Source: Burkholderia dolosa (lineage in GTDB: Bacteria > Pseudomonadota > Gammaproteobacteria > Burkholderiales > Burkholderiaceae). From it: a stretch of 64,000 nucleotides of DNA. The translations under genes and the position numbers were made by a program. Shown one piece after another: positions 51,642-61,204 of this stretch (position 1 is the stretch's first letter; each line of letters starts with the position of its first letter). The DNA is taken from NCBI RefSeq assembly GCF_902499135.1, contig NZ_CABVPR010000013.1:1-64000 (forward strand). Reading direction: 5' to 3'. The notes under the pieces are model-generated. The model was not told where the DNA came from. It made no database searches and saw only the letters and a program-made list of their open reading frames with translations.

Positions 51642-51712
51642 GATCGGGCGACCTACGATGACGTTCGCAGGGCCGCGCCGCGGCCCGCCGATTTCCAGTA
51701 AGGAGTGTGACG

Positions 51713-52729
51713 ATGAAAGCCGTTGGATTGACCCGCTATCTGCCGATCGACGATCCGCAAGCGTTGCTCGACGTGGACCTGCCGCAGCCGGTGCCGGGCC
51801 CGCACGATCTGCTCGTGAAGGTCGAGGCGATTTCCGTGAATCCGGTCGACACGAAAGTGCGCGCGCCGAAGCCGCAGGTCGAGGACACGCCGCGTGTGCT
51901 CGGCTGGGATGCGGCCGGCACGGTCGTCGCGGTCGGCGCCGAGGTCACGCTGTTCCGGCCCGGCGACGAAGTGTTCTACGCGGGCAGCATCACGCGCCCG
52001 GGCGCGAACAGCGAATTCCATACGGTCGACGAGCGCATCGCCGCGCTGAAGCCGCGTACGCTCGACTTCGCCGCATCGGCCGCGCTGCCGCTGACCGCGC
52101 TGACCGCATGGGAAGCGCTGTTCGACCGGCTGCGCGTGTCGCCGCAGGGCGCGGACGCCGGCAAGTCGGTGCTGATCATCGGCGGTGCGGGCGGCGTCGG
52201 CTCGATCGCGATCCAGCTCGCGAAGACGCTCGGCAAGCTGCACGTGATCGCGACCGCGTCGCGTCCGGCGTCGGCGGAATGGGTGCGCTCGCTCGGCGCG
52301 GACCAGGTGGTCGACCATTTCGGCGATCTGCCTGCGCAGCTGCGCGACGCCGGCCATGCGAACGTCGACTACGTGCTGATCTTCAACGACACCGACCATC
52401 ATTTCCCGGCGGCAGCCGAAGTGATCCGGCCGCAGGGCGGCATCTGCACGATCGTCGAGAATGCGAAGCCGGTGCCCGTCGAACTGCTGAAGGCGAAGAG
52501 CGCGGCGTTTCACTGGGAATTCATGTTCACGCGTGCAATGTTCGAGACGCTCGACATGATCGAGCAGCACCGGATTCTGACGGAGGTCGCACGGCTCGTC
52601 GACGGCGGCACGCTGCGCACGACGGTCGGCGAGCAGCTCGGCACGATCAACGCCGCGAACGTGCGGCGTGCGCACCAACTGCTCGAAGGCGGCCGTGCGA
52701 TCGGCAAGCTGGTGCTGAGCGGCTTCTGA
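51713..52729 (+). CDS. Zinc-type alcohol dehydrogenase / quinone oxidoreductase family protein
   Basis: A 338-residue medium-chain dehydrogenase/reductase. The N-terminal catalytic fold (KVEAISVNPVDTKVR, LGWDAAGTVVAVGAEV) and the NAD(P)-binding loop IIGGAGGVGSIAIQLAKTLG are clear. The cysteine and histidine ligands of catalytic zinc are not evident, which fits the quinone-reductase branch. The ATG at 51713 lies 7 bases after GGAG; GTG at 51707 is an alternative. It is probably controlled by the divergent LysR protein. The substrate is unknown. Confidence 0.87.
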   Translation: MKAVGLTRYLPIDDPQALLDVDLPQPVPGPHDLLVKVEAISVNPVDTKVRAPKPQVEDTPRVLGWDAAGTVVAVGAEVTLFRPGDEVFYAGSITRPGANSEFHTVDERIAALKPRTLDFAASAALPLTALTAWEALFDRLRVSPQGADAGKSVLIIGGAGGVGSIAIQLAKTLGKLHVIATASRPASAEWVRSLGADQVVDHFGDLPAQLRDAGHANVDYVLIFNDTDHHFPAAAEVIRPQGGICTIVENAKPVPVELLKAKSAAFHWEFMFTRAMFETLDMIEQHRILTEVARLVDGGTLRTTVGEQLGTINAANVRRAHQLLEGGRAIGKLVLSGF

Positions 52730-52892
52730 GCCGGCCCGCGTCGCGCGTAACGGCCGCGGCATCGCGAGCGCAAGCGGGGTAACACCCGATGCGTTCGCGA
52801 CGCATTGCGTGCCGCTTGGCGGTAGACTGGCAGCGCATCATGCATCGAAAACCGCGCGGCATGCGCGTGCCGCCGCATACAAGGAGGTCAGC

Positions 52893-53444
52893 ATGAGCCA
52901 ACGCAGTCTGTCAGTCGCCGTATCGTGGTCGGCCGTGTTCGCGGCGGCATGCATCAGTGCCGGCGCATTCGCGGCGCCGCCGGTCAAGGGGAGCCTGAAG
53001 GGCGGCGGCACGGGGCAGCTCGAATACACGGTCAAGGTCGATTCGAAGACCTTCGGCGCCATGCAGGAAACCCGCAAGATCCGCTCGGGCGAGACGGACG
53101 ACTTCAACTGGAAGTCGGTGCCGCCGAGCGGCGCGATCGCGATGCCGGACGGCTGCCCGAACGCCGACAACCTGCCGCGCGACGCGAACGGCGCGATGGT
53201 GCGTCAGACGCAGGTGCGGCTCGCGCCGTCCGTCGACGCGAAAGGCACTGCGAACGTGCAGATGAGCTTCCAGGCGGCCGCGCCGAAAGGCGCGCGCAGC
53301 GTGACGGCCGGCGGCAAGACGCTGCAATGCCCGGACGTCGTGTCCGTGAGCCAGGTGAAGTGGGTATCGATTCCGACCAACGGCGGATCGAAGTCCGTCA
53401 CGATGAGCGACGGCACGAAGGTCACGGTATCGATCAAGCACTGA
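52893..53444 (+). CDS. Secreted protein, possibly DUF6013-like
   Basis: A 183-residue secreted protein. A signal peptide (about residues 1-28, ending GAFA) precedes a beta-rich domain with the phrases YTVKVDSKTFGAMQETR, SGETDDFNWKSVPPSGAI and ANVQMSFQAAAP. The pattern reminds me of a Burkholderia-specific family annotated as DUF6013, but I cannot confirm the number. A pair of cysteines (one in DGCPNADNL, one in LQCPDVVSV) may form a disulphide. AAGGAGG is just upstream of the ATG. Function unknown. Confidence 0.72.
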   Translation: MSQRSLSVAVSWSAVFAAACISAGAFAAPPVKGSLKGGGTGQLEYTVKVDSKTFGAMQETRKIRSGETDDFNWKSVPPSGAIAMPDGCPNADNLPRDANGAMVRQTQVRLAPSVDAKGTANVQMSFQAAAPKGARSVTAGGKTLQCPDVVSVSQVKWVSIPTNGGSKSVTMSDGTKVTVSIKH

Positions 53445-53708
53445 ACGCTGCGCGCGCCCGCACGCCGTCCGGTGCGTGCGCAACGGATTGCTCGCGTGGC
53501 GCGGCGGCGCGAATTCGCGTCGCCTGCCCGAAACACGTGCGGCGGGGCGCGCCGCGTTCATCGCGCTTTTTCCGAAGCCCGATCGCCGTCGCCGCGCAGC
53601 CGCATTGCAGCCGCGAGCGCATCGCAAGCGTGCGGCATTGCGCGTGACGTCGTGCCGACGTCACGCTATCCTCTCCGACATCGTCCACCTTCCCGGAAAG
53701 ACATCCCG

Positions 53709-54182
53709 ATGAAACATCGACTGCGCGCGTTGCTGTTGGCCGCTGCGTTCGTCGCCGCGCACGCACAGGCGGCCGACGACTGCAGCTTCGTGAAGAAAGT
53801 CGATCTGCCGTCGCGGCGCCAGGCGATCGTCGTGTCGAGCGGCGCGCTCGAACCGTGTTCGATCGGCAGCTATGCGGTGCGCATGTACTCGACGGCGGAC
53901 ACCGGCCCAGGCTTCGATACGGACGATTACGTGACCGGCGTACTGCATGCGCGCGACGGCACCGTGAGCGATGCGTTCGTCGCCGACCTCGGCCCGCGCG
54001 CGTCGCAGGCGCTCGTCGTGACGACGCGCTCGGCCGGCAGCGGCGGCTATGTCGGCGCGCAGGCGTACGTGACGACGCCGCGCGCCGTGACGCTCGTCGC
54101 GTCCGTCGACGGGCTCGCGCCCGACGCGGACGTCGTCGCCGCGCTGCGGCAGGCGATCGTCAAGCGTCGCACGGCCCGCTGA
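53709..54182 (+). CDS. Periplasmic lysozyme inhibitor-like protein (PliI type)
   Basis: A 157-residue secreted protein. A signal peptide (about residues 1-22) leads to a compact beta domain with two cysteines (C25, C50). The segments GSYAVRMYS and VVTTRSAGSGGYVGAQAYVT resemble the PliI family, periplasmic inhibitors of invertebrate-type lysozyme, where SG-x-x-Y-type motifs contact the enzyme. This is a resemblance from memory, not a search result. It converges on the FetB gene with 37 bases between them. Confidence 0.6.
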   Translation: MKHRLRALLLAAAFVAAHAQAADDCSFVKKVDLPSRRQAIVVSSGALEPCSIGSYAVRMYSTADTGPGFDTDDYVTGVLHARDGTVSDAFVADLGPRASQALVVTTRSAGSGGYVGAQAYVTTPRAVTLVASVDGLAPDADVVAALRQAIVKRRTAR

Positions 54183-54219
54183 TTGCGCGCGACCGGTTCG
54201 CGCACGCGCACGGCGCGCG

Positions 54220-55023
54220 TCAACGCGCGCGCTCTTCGAGCCGCGACGCGAGAAAGCGGTGATCGGCGGAGAACAGTCGCCGATAGGTCATCAGCACCGC
54301 ACCGACGGTGCCGAGCGCGGACGCCGCCGCGATCAGGAACATGATCACGATCTGGTAGCGCACGGCCTGCAGCGGCGACTGCCCGGCCAGCACCTGACCG
54401 GTCATCATGCCCGGCAGGCTGACGACGCCGACGACCGCCATCTGGTTCAGCGTCGGCACCATGCCCGCGCGCACGGCCTGGCGCGCGGCATCCTGCGCGG
54501 CTTCCCAGCGCGTCGCGCCGAGCGCGAGCGCCGTCTCGACGCGGTCGCGGCGCGCGGTGAGTTCCTCCATCATCCGCTCGACGCCGAGCGACACGCCGGT
54601 CAGCGTATTGCCGAGAATCATCCCGAGAATCGGGATCGCATACTGCGGCTCGAACCACGGATGAATGCGGATCACGACGAACAGGCCGATCGCCGCGACG
54701 ACCCAGCTGCTGAACCAGATCGACGCGATGCTGTCGACCCGCTGCCCGCGGTACGTGCGCTTGCCGCGCGCCGCGCCTGCGAAGCCGGCGATCAGCGTCA
54801 TCAGCGCGGTGAGCGGCAGCACGACATACCAGTGCGGATGACCGAACACCCAGCCGAGCACGTAGCCGATCGCGAGCAGCTGAACGACGGTCCGTGCGGC
54901 CGCGAGCGCGAGCTTGCGGCCGAGACCGAGCGACAACGCGGCCGAGATCGCGCCGTTGATCGCGACGAGCGCGGCGGCGATGCCGACGTCGACGAGGCTC
55001 AGGTCCTGCAGTGCGGGGCTCAT
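54220..55023 (-). CDS. fetB: ABC transporter permease FetB (YbbM type)
   Basis: A 267-residue permease with about seven membrane helices (for example VDVGIAAALVAINGAISAAL and PHWYVVLPLTALMTLIAGFA). The coupling-loop region VETALALGATRWEAAQDAA is typical of the FetB/YbbM family. E. coli FetAB exports iron and protects against peroxide. Its start overlaps the fetA stop as ATGA, so the pair is translated together. The symbol is by family resemblance. Confidence 0.85.
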   Translation of the reverse strand: MSPALQDLSLVDVGIAAALVAINGAISAALSLGLGRKLALAAARTVVQLLAIGYVLGWVFGHPHWYVVLPLTALMTLIAGFAGAARGKRTYRGQRVDSIASIWFSSWVVAAIGLFVVIRIHPWFEPQYAIPILGMILGNTLTGVSLGVERMMEELTARRDRVETALALGATRWEAAQDAARQAVRAGMVPTLNQMAVVGVVSLPGMMTGQVLAGQSPLQAVRYQIVIMFLIAAASALGTVGAVLMTYRRLFSADHRFLASRLEERAR

Positions 55024-55721
55024 TGCACGGTCTCCGCCGGGCCGGCCGCGCGCAGCACGCCGGCCTGCATGACGAACCGCGTCGTCGAAATGCGCGCCGC
55101 CTGTTCCGGGTCGTGCGAGATCCACATGTACGCGCGTGCGTCCGGCGCCGCATCGAACCATGCGTCGACGAGCGCTTCGATCGCGCGCGTCGACTCGGGG
55201 TCGAGCGCGGACGTCGGCTCGTCGAGCAGCAGCACGTCCGGATCGAGCTGCAGCACGCGCAACAGCGCGGCGATCTGCGCTTCGCCGCCCGACAGCTCGC
55301 TCGCACGCTTGTCGAGAAAATCGGTGCCGCGGCCCGCGCGTGCGGCGAGCGTTTCCGCGCGTGCGCGATCGAACGCGACGTCGCGATAGACGGCCAGCGA
55401 ATACGGATAGCGCAGCTGCGCTTCGACGGTGCCGTCCATCTGCGCGGGCCGCTGACGCACGTACGCGACGCTGCGCCGGTAGCGCGGAATCGCGCTGCGG
55501 CGGATGCGCTGCCCGCGCCACAGGATCCGGCCGCCGTCAAGCGGATCGAGCAGCGCGAGCGCGCGCAACAGCACGCTCTTGCCCGATCCGGACGGTCCGG
55601 TGATAGCAATTCGCGATCCTGCCGCGACGCTGAAGTCGGTCGGCGCGAGCAGCGTCTTGCCGCTGCTCGCGTCGCGTCGCGCGATCTGCTGCGCGTCGAT
55701 GAGGCCGGTGGGGACGGTCAT
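55020..55721 (-). CDS. fetA: ABC transporter ATP-binding protein FetA (YbbL type)
   Basis: A 233-residue ABC ATPase. Walker A is GPSGSGKSVLLRAL, the signature is ELSGGEAQIAALLRVL and Walker B is [14 protein letters not shown]. With FetB it forms a likely iron exporter of the FetAB family. The start at 55721 (MTVPTGLIDAQ) is preferred because the reverse frame upstream has no conserved sequence; the ribosome site is weak. It diverges from the AsmA gene, and the 154 bases between carry repeated ATGGCG half-sites. Confidence 0.87.
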   Translation of the reverse strand: MTVPTGLIDAQQIARRDASSGKTLLAPTDFSVAAGSRIAITGPSGSGKSVLLRALALLDPLDGGRILWRGQRIRRSAIPRYRRSVAYVRQRPAQMDGTVEAQLRYPYSLAVYRDVAFDRARAETLAARAGRGTDFLDKRASELSGGEAQIAALLRVLQLDPDVLLLDEPTSALDPESTRAIEALVDAWFDAAPDARAYMWISHDPEQAARISTTRFVMQAGVLRAAGPAETVQ

Positions 55722-55744
55722 GTCAAAAGTGAAAAAAAGCGTTA

Positions 55745-55814
55745 ATGGCGCCGGGGCGGCGCGATGGCGTGCGCCATAATACCGACTGAAAAGCTCGCGC
55801 GCGCCGTGCGCCAT
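55745..55814. promoter_or_regulatory. Repeated ATGGCG / CGCCAT half-sites between fetA and the AsmA gene
   Basis: ATGGCG at 55745-55750, the palindrome ATGGCG-TG-CGCCAT at 55764-55777 and CGCCAT at 55809-55814 lie within 70 bases. The sequence between the divergent genes may bind a regulator. Chance in GC-rich DNA is possible. Confidence 0.35.
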
Positions 55815-55875
55815 GGGTTACGCAAGCGGCCCGGCATCGCGCGGCTACACTGCAGAACAACAACACGGAACGGCC

Positions 55876-58206
55876 ATGACGCTAACCCGAGCCATCGGCA
55901 AATCGGCTGCATGGATCGTCGGTATCGTCGCGGTGATCATCGCGGCGGCCGTCGTCTTTCTCGTCACGTTCGACTGGAACCGCGCGAAGCCGTGGGTCAA
56001 CGAACAGGTGAGTGAAGCGCTCGGCCGTCCATTCGCCATCAACGGCGATCTGAAGGTCGACTGGCGGCGGCCGGCCGGCGAAACGGGCTGGCGCGCATGG
56101 CTGCCGTGGCCGCGGCTCTCGGCCACGCAGCTCGAAATCGGCAATCCCGACTGGGCGAAGGCGCCCAAATTCGTCACGCTCGACGCCGCGCATTTCGATG
56201 TCGCGATCCTGCCGCTGCTTGCGCACGAGATCGTGATTCCGTCGATCGACGTCGTCAATCCGACGGTCGACCTCGAGCGGCTCGCCGACGGCCGCAACAC
56301 GTGGACGTTCCAGTTCAGGCACGGCGCGCAGCCTTCGCGATGGAAGGTGCGGCTCGACAGCTTCGGCTTCGCGAAGGGCACCGTCACGTATCGCGACGCG
56401 ATCACGAAGGCCGATCTGACGATCGCGATCGACACGCTCGGCCAACCGATTCCGCTCGGCGACGTGCTGAAGGAGCAGGAACGAAAATCGCTCGCGGCGT
56501 CGACCGAGCGGGTCGGCAAGCGCGGTGCCGCGCAGCTCGGCGCGGGCGCGAATGCGCGCGCGAACGCGGGTTCGGGCGCTTCCGCCGCGCGCAGCGGGAG
56601 CGCGGCGGCGTCTTCCGGTGCGGCGGCTGCTTCGTCGGGGTCCGTGCCGACTGGCGCCGGTGCGTCTTCGGCATCGTTCGCGTCTTCAACGTCTTCCGCA
56701 TCTTCCGCATCGACGGCCGCGCCCGTCTCCGGCGCATCCGGCACTGCGGCGCCCGCGAAGGCGAAGGCGAACGACCCGACGTACGCGTTAGGGCTGAAGT
56801 TCAACGGCCGCTACAAGGGTGTGCCGATCGACGGCACCGGCAAGGTCGGCGGCGTGCTGGCGATCCAGAACACGTCGCAACCGTTCCCGCTGCATGCGGA
56901 CGTGAAGGCCGGCGACACGCGGCTCGCGATCGTCGGTACGCTGACCGATCCGATGCATCTGGCCGCGCTCGATCTGCGGCTGTGGCTGCAGGGCACGTCG
57001 ATGTCGCATCTCTACCAGCTCACCGGCATCACGCTGCCCGACACGCCGCCGTACGCGACCGACGGGCATCTGATCGGCAACATCAGGCAGAACGCGAGCA
57101 CGTTCCGCTACGAGAATTTCCACGGCCGCGTCGGCGGCAGCGATCTGGCCGGCACGCTGACGTACGCGCAGCGCGAGCCGCGCCCGAAGCTGTCCGGCGA
57201 ACTCGTGTCGAACCTGCTGCAGTTCTCCGATCTCGCGCCGGTGATCGGCGCGGACACGGCCGCGAGCAAGGCGAAACGCGGCGACACGACGCGGCAGCCG
57301 CCCGAGCGCGTGCTGCCGGTCGAGACGTTCCGCACCGAGCGCTGGCGCGCGCTCGACGCGGACGTCAAGTTCACCGGCCGCAAGCTGATCAAGAGCGCGA
57401 ATCTGCCGATCACGAACCTCTATACGCACATCGTGATGCAGGACGGCGTGCTGTCGCTCGAACCGCTGCAATTCGGCGTCGCGGGCGGCACGTTGTCGAC
57501 GAACGCGCATCTGGACGGCAGCCGCACGCCGCTGAAAGGGCGCTTCACGATCGCCGCGCGGCATCTGAAGCTCAAGCAGCTGTTCCCGACGCAGAAGGTG
57601 ATGCAATCGGCGCTCGGCGAGATCAACGGCGACGCGTCGCTGTCCGCGACCGGCAATTCGCCGGCGGCGCTCGCGGCGACCTCGAACGGCGAAGTGAAGG
57701 CGCTCGTGACGGACGGCCGCATCAGCCTGCTGCTGATGGAGGCGGCCGGGTTGAACGTCGCGAACGTCGTCTACGAGAAGCTGTTCGGCAATCGCGACGT
57801 GAAGATCAACTGCGCGGCGATCGACTTCGTCGCGACCGACGGGATCCTCGACACGAAGGTATTCGCGTTCGACACCGACGATGCGCTGATCAACATCGAC
57901 GGCCCGATCAACCTGCGCGACGAAACGCTCGACCTGAAGATCCATCCGCATACGAAGGGATTCCGGATCTTCTCGCTGCGCTCGCCGCTGTACGCGAAGG
58001 GCACGTTCAAGAATCCGAAAGTCGGCGTCGAGGCGGGCGCGCTCGCGCTGCGCGCGGGCGCCGCGGTCGGGCTCGGCCTGATCAATCCGTTCGCGGCGCT
58101 GATTCCGTTGATCGCGCCGAGCAACAACAAGGACGTGCCGTGTTCGCAGCTGTTCGCGCAGATGAAGGCGAAGGCGCCGCAGAAGCCGGCGAATGCGGCG
58201 AAGTGA
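55876..58206 (+). CDS. AsmA-family protein
   Basis: A 776-residue envelope protein of the AsmA group, which includes inner-membrane proteins thought to help move lipids toward the outer membrane. An N-terminal membrane helix (about residues 13-32, AAWIVGIVAVIIAAAVVFLV) is followed by a large periplasmic part and a conserved AsmA C-terminal region (IDGPINLRDETLDLKIHPHT). An Ala/Ser-rich low-complexity segment at about residues 220-300 has no counterpart I know of. The start at 55876 is taken for the usual length and position of the membrane helix. Confidence 0.88.
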   Translation: MTLTRAIGKSAAWIVGIVAVIIAAAVVFLVTFDWNRAKPWVNEQVSEALGRPFAINGDLKVDWRRPAGETGWRAWLPWPRLSATQLEIGNPDWAKAPKFVTLDAAHFDVAILPLLAHEIVIPSIDVVNPTVDLERLADGRNTWTFQFRHGAQPSRWKVRLDSFGFAKGTVTYRDAITKADLTIAIDTLGQPIPLGDVLKEQERKSLAASTERVGKRGAAQLGAGANARANAGSGASAARSGSAAASSGAAAASSGSVPTGAGASSASFASSTSSASSASTAAPVSGASGTAAPAKAKANDPTYALGLKFNGRYKGVPIDGTGKVGGVLAIQNTSQPFPLHADVKAGDTRLAIVGTLTDPMHLAALDLRLWLQGTSMSHLYQLTGITLPDTPPYATDGHLIGNIRQNASTFRYENFHGRVGGSDLAGTLTYAQREPRPKLSGELVSNLLQFSDLAPVIGADTAASKAKRGDTTRQPPERVLPVETFRTERWRALDADVKFTGRKLIKSANLPITNLYTHIVMQDGVLSLEPLQFGVAGGTLSTNAHLDGSRTPLKGRFTIAARHLKLKQLFPTQKVMQSALGEINGDASLSATGNSPAALAATSNGEVKALVTDGRISLLLMEAAGLNVANVVYEKLFGNRDVKINCAAIDFVATDGILDTKVFAFDTDDALINIDGPINLRDETLDLKIHPHTKGFRIFSLRSPLYAKGTFKNPKVGVEAGALALRAGAAVGLGLINPFAALIPLIAPSNNKDVPCSQLFAQMKAKAPQKPANAAK

Positions 58207-58336
58207 CGCGTAGCGCGGTACGGCGGCGGTCGACGTCGGGCGGCGGCCGCGTCGCCGGCCGCGACCGCGTCGCATCCGGCTGCTGCGGCCGACCGGCGGC
58301 CATGGCCGGCGGGTGTGCGTCGCCCGTGCGTGCCGA

Positions 58337-58789
58337 TCAGCGCGACGCGCGCGCCCACACGAGCACCGCGTCGACTTCCCGGCCGTCGACGCGTACCGGC
58401 TCGGCGGTGCCGAGCTGCAGCCGGTCGCCGTCGACGTGAACCGCGCGCTGCTGCACGTTGCCGATCCAGTTCGGATAAAGGCTCACGTCCATTTCGTGCG
58501 TCAGCGTGCCGTCGTCGTCGACGCGGTACGGGCCCGAATACGCGATATAGCCGCGGGCCGCGGCCGCGCGTTCTTCGACGGTGCCGCCCTGCAGGTCGCC
58601 GTCCGCGTACGGCGGCCGGCCGGCGGCCATCAGCTGCGCCGACATGTAGCCGTCGGGCGTATACAGGATCCAGCCGCGCGCGTCGCGGCCGAGCGGATAG
58701 GTGACGGTGCCGCCGTCGCGCGGGCGGACTTCGTAGGACACGAGGCGCCATGCGCCGACGAGTTGTTCGCGAAGCTGGCTGGCAGTCAT
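58337..58789 (-). CDS. Lipocalin-like domain protein
   Basis: A 150-residue cytoplasmic protein resembling the lipocalin_5 family. Beta strands alternate with short turns ([52 protein letters not shown]). The start near [16 protein letters not shown] is typical. There is no signal peptide. It converges on the AsmA gene and diverges from the ybiT-type gene. The ligand is unknown. Confidence 0.78.
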   Translation of the reverse strand: MTASQLREQLVGAWRLVSYEVRPRDGGTVTYPLGRDARGWILYTPDGYMSAQLMAAGRPPYADGDLQGGTVEERAAAARGYIAYSGPYRVDDDGTLTHEMDVSLYPNWIGNVQQRAVHVDGDRLQLGTAEPVRVDGREVDAVLVWARASR

Positions 58790-58921
58790 GGGGATTCCGG
58801 TAGGACGGCGATGGCGCGCGTGCCGTCGGGTTGGCGGGCCGCCCGACGCGCAGCCGGAGTCCGCAACGGCGGAATCGAAACGGCGCGTGGGCGGGTGGTC
58901 GGCAGTTTCTCCGACACCTGC

Positions 58922-58927
58922 TAAAAT
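58922..58927 (+). promoter_or_regulatory. Possible -10 element for the ABC-F gene
   Basis: TAAAAT lies 41 bases before the GTG start of the ABC-F gene. No convincing -35 hexamer is seen at the right distance. Confidence 0.35.
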
Positions 58928-58967
58928 ACACGGTTTTCCGTCGATTTATCTCCTAACGGGACCTGCC

Positions 58968-60560
58968 GTGCTTTCTACTGCCAACATCACGATGCAATTC
59001 GGGCCGAAGCCCCTGTTCGAGAACATCTCGGTCAAATTCGGCGAGGGCAACCGCTATGGTCTGATCGGCGCAAACGGCTGCGGCAAGTCGACGTTCATGA
59101 AGATCCTCGGCGGCGATCTCGAGCCGAGCGCCGGCAACGTCGCGCTCGAGCCGAACATCCGTCTCGGCAAGCTGCGCCAGGATCAGTTCGCGTACGAAGA
59201 CGTGCGCGTGCTCGACGTCGTGATGATGGGCCACACCGAGATGTGGGCCGCGATGACCGAGCGCGACGCGATCTACGCGAATCCGGACGCCACCGACGAC
59301 GACTACATGCACGCAGCGGAGCTCGAGGGCAAGTTCGCCGAGTACGGCGGCTACGACGCCGAAGCGCGCGCCGGCGCGCTGCTGCTCGGCATCGGCATCG
59401 ACGAGAAGTTCCACAACGGTCCGATGCGCGACGTCGCGCCAGGCTGGAAGCTGCGCGTGCTGCTCGCGCAGGCGCTGTTCTCGAAGCCCGACGTGCTGCT
59501 GCTCGACGAACCGACCAACAACCTCGACATCAACTCGATCCGTTGGCTCGAGCACACGCTCAACGAGTACAACTCGACGATGATCATCATCTCGCACGAT
59601 CGTCACTTCCTGAACTCGGTGTGCACGCACATGGCCGACATGGACTACGGCACGCTGAAGGTCTGGCCGGGCAACTACGACGACTACATGCTCGCATCCG
59701 CGCAGGCGCGCGAGCGTCAGGCCGCGGCCAATGCGCGGGCGAAGGAGCGCGTCGCCGAGCTGCAGGACTTCGTGCGCCGTTTCTCGGCGAACAAGTCGAA
59801 GGCGCGCCAGGCGACGAGTCGCGCGAAGCAGATCGACAAGATCAAGATCGAGGAATTCAAGCCTTCGTCGCGCCAGAACCCGTTCATCCGCTTCGAGTTC
59901 GAGAAGAAGCTGCACAACATCGCAGTGGTCGCGGAAGGCATCACGAAGAAATACGACCGCACGATCTTCGAGAACTTCAATCTGTCGGTGCAGCCCGGCG
60001 AGCGTATCGCGATCATCGGCGAGAACGGCGCGGGCAAGACGACGCTGCTGCGTGCGCTGCACGGCAGCCTGCAGCTCGACGGCGGCACGGTCAAGTGGGC
60101 CGAGAACGCGAACGTCGGCTATATGCCGCAGGACACGTACGAGGAGTTCCCGGACGACGTCACGCTGATGGACTGGATCGACCAGTACCGGAAGGACGGC
60201 GACGACGAGACGATGGTGCGCGGCACGCTCGGCCGCCTGCTGTTCTCGGCCGACGACATCAAGAAGTCGGTGAAGGTGCTGTCGGGCGGCGAGAAGGGCC
60301 GCATGATCTGGGGCAAGCTGATGCTCGGCCGCCACAACGTGCTGCTGATGGACGAGCCGACGAACCACATGGACATGGAGTCGATCGAATCGCTGCAGAT
60401 CGCGCTCGAGAAGTTCGAAGGCACGCTGATCTTCGTGTCGCACGACCGTGAGTTCGTCAGCGGCCTCGCGAACCGGATCATCGAAGTGCGCACGGACGGC
60501 ACGCTCGTCGACTTCGGCGGCAATTACGAGGATTTCCTGGCGAGCCAGGGACAGGAGTGA
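58968..60560 (+). CDS. ybiT: ABC-F family ATPase, YbiT type
   Basis: A 530-residue protein with two ABC domains and no membrane part. Walker A motifs are [10 protein letters not shown] (about residue 38) and [11 protein letters not shown] (about 353). The linker between them is helical ([20 protein letters not shown]), and signatures include LSGGEKGRM. Length and the opening [20 protein letters not shown] match E. coli YbiT closely. ABC-F proteins act on ribosomes in translation or resistance; the exact role of YbiT is less clear than that of EttA. The start is GTG at 58968. Confidence 0.94.
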   Translation: MLSTANITMQFGPKPLFENISVKFGEGNRYGLIGANGCGKSTFMKILGGDLEPSAGNVALEPNIRLGKLRQDQFAYEDVRVLDVVMMGHTEMWAAMTERDAIYANPDATDDDYMHAAELEGKFAEYGGYDAEARAGALLLGIGIDEKFHNGPMRDVAPGWKLRVLLAQALFSKPDVLLLDEPTNNLDINSIRWLEHTLNEYNSTMIIISHDRHFLNSVCTHMADMDYGTLKVWPGNYDDYMLASAQARERQAAANARAKERVAELQDFVRRFSANKSKARQATSRAKQIDKIKIEEFKPSSRQNPFIRFEFEKKLHNIAVVAEGITKKYDRTIFENFNLSVQPGERIAIIGENGAGKTTLLRALHGSLQLDGGTVKWAENANVGYMPQDTYEEFPDDVTLMDWIDQYRKDGDDETMVRGTLGRLLFSADDIKKSVKVLSGGEKGRMIWGKLMLGRHNVLLMDEPTNHMDMESIESLQIALEKFEGTLIFVSHDREFVSGLANRIIEVRTDGTLVDFGGNYEDFLASQGQE

Positions 60561-60595
60561 TGCCCGGCCCGCTGCGGCGGGGCTGAGCGACCCGG

Positions 60596-60632
60596 AAGCC
60601 CGCCAAGGCCGATGCCTGGCGGGCTTTTTTGC
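60596..60632 (+). terminator. Intrinsic terminator after the ABC-F gene
   Basis: AAGCCCGCCA at 60596-60605 pairs with TGGCGGGCTT at 60617-60626, with an inner GGC/GCC hairpin around CGAT. TTTTTT follows. A strong forward terminator. Confidence 0.85.
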
Positions 60633-60838
60633 GTCCGCACGCATGCTTGTTGTCAGGCGAGCGAGCGGTAGCGCAGGGAGGGTGCGCGCGGCGATCGCCG
60701 CGATGCGATCGTGGCCGCCCGGCGCGCAGATGAAGGCGATTCGTCAGGACCGACGCATTCGGCACGTCCGCCGTGCAGCGGACGACGCGATCATCGATTC
60801 GCGCAGCGCGACGGCCCGCGCCGGCCGTTCCGCCCGCG

Positions 60839-61204
60839 TCAATCCGCGAGCCGCTTGTCCGCGAGCGCTTTGCAGCAGTCGTCGTACACCCATTGGACGA
60901 GCTTCGCGCGGTAGTCGAGATCGTCGGTGTCGACGATTTCCTCGACCGCGTCGCGCGCCCATGACGCATCGACGAATCCGGCGTGCCGCTTCGCGATGTC
61001 CTGCGCGAGCGCGGCCAGCTTTGCGATGGTTAGCCAGTCGGCCTGCCGGTGATGACGGTCGAGCCAGCGGTGGGCGGCCTGGACCTGGAACGCGGCGTCC
61101 GGCCAGGATTCGTTCAGGTAAAACGCGCCGAGGTTGCCGCAGGTGAGCCAGCAAAGCAGTTCCAGGCGGTCGTGCGAGCCGAGGGTAGGGGATGCGTCGG
61201 TCAT
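60839..61204 (-). CDS. Hypothetical protein
   Basis: A 121-residue protein I do not recognise. It looks helical and soluble, Trp- and Ala-rich (LELLCWLTCGNLGAFYLNES, AHRWLDRHHRQADWLTIAKL). There is no signal peptide or membrane helix. The start at 61204 is uncertain; an in-frame ATG at 61225 has a better-placed GGAA. Codon bias is normal. The gene is alone on the reverse strand. Confidence 0.65.
   Translation of the reverse strand: MTDASPTLGSHDRLELLCWLTCGNLGAFYLNESWPDAAFQVQAAHRWLDRHHRQADWLTIAKLAALAQDIAKRHAGFVDASWARDAVEEIVDTDDLDYRAKLVQWVYDDCCKALADKRLAD

Noticed and set aside
60478-60969. A 163-codon reverse frame spanning the end of the ABC-F gene and the following gap
   Set aside because: Low-complexity Thr/Arg/Ser composition, overlap with a strong forward terminator and with a better-supported reverse gene.
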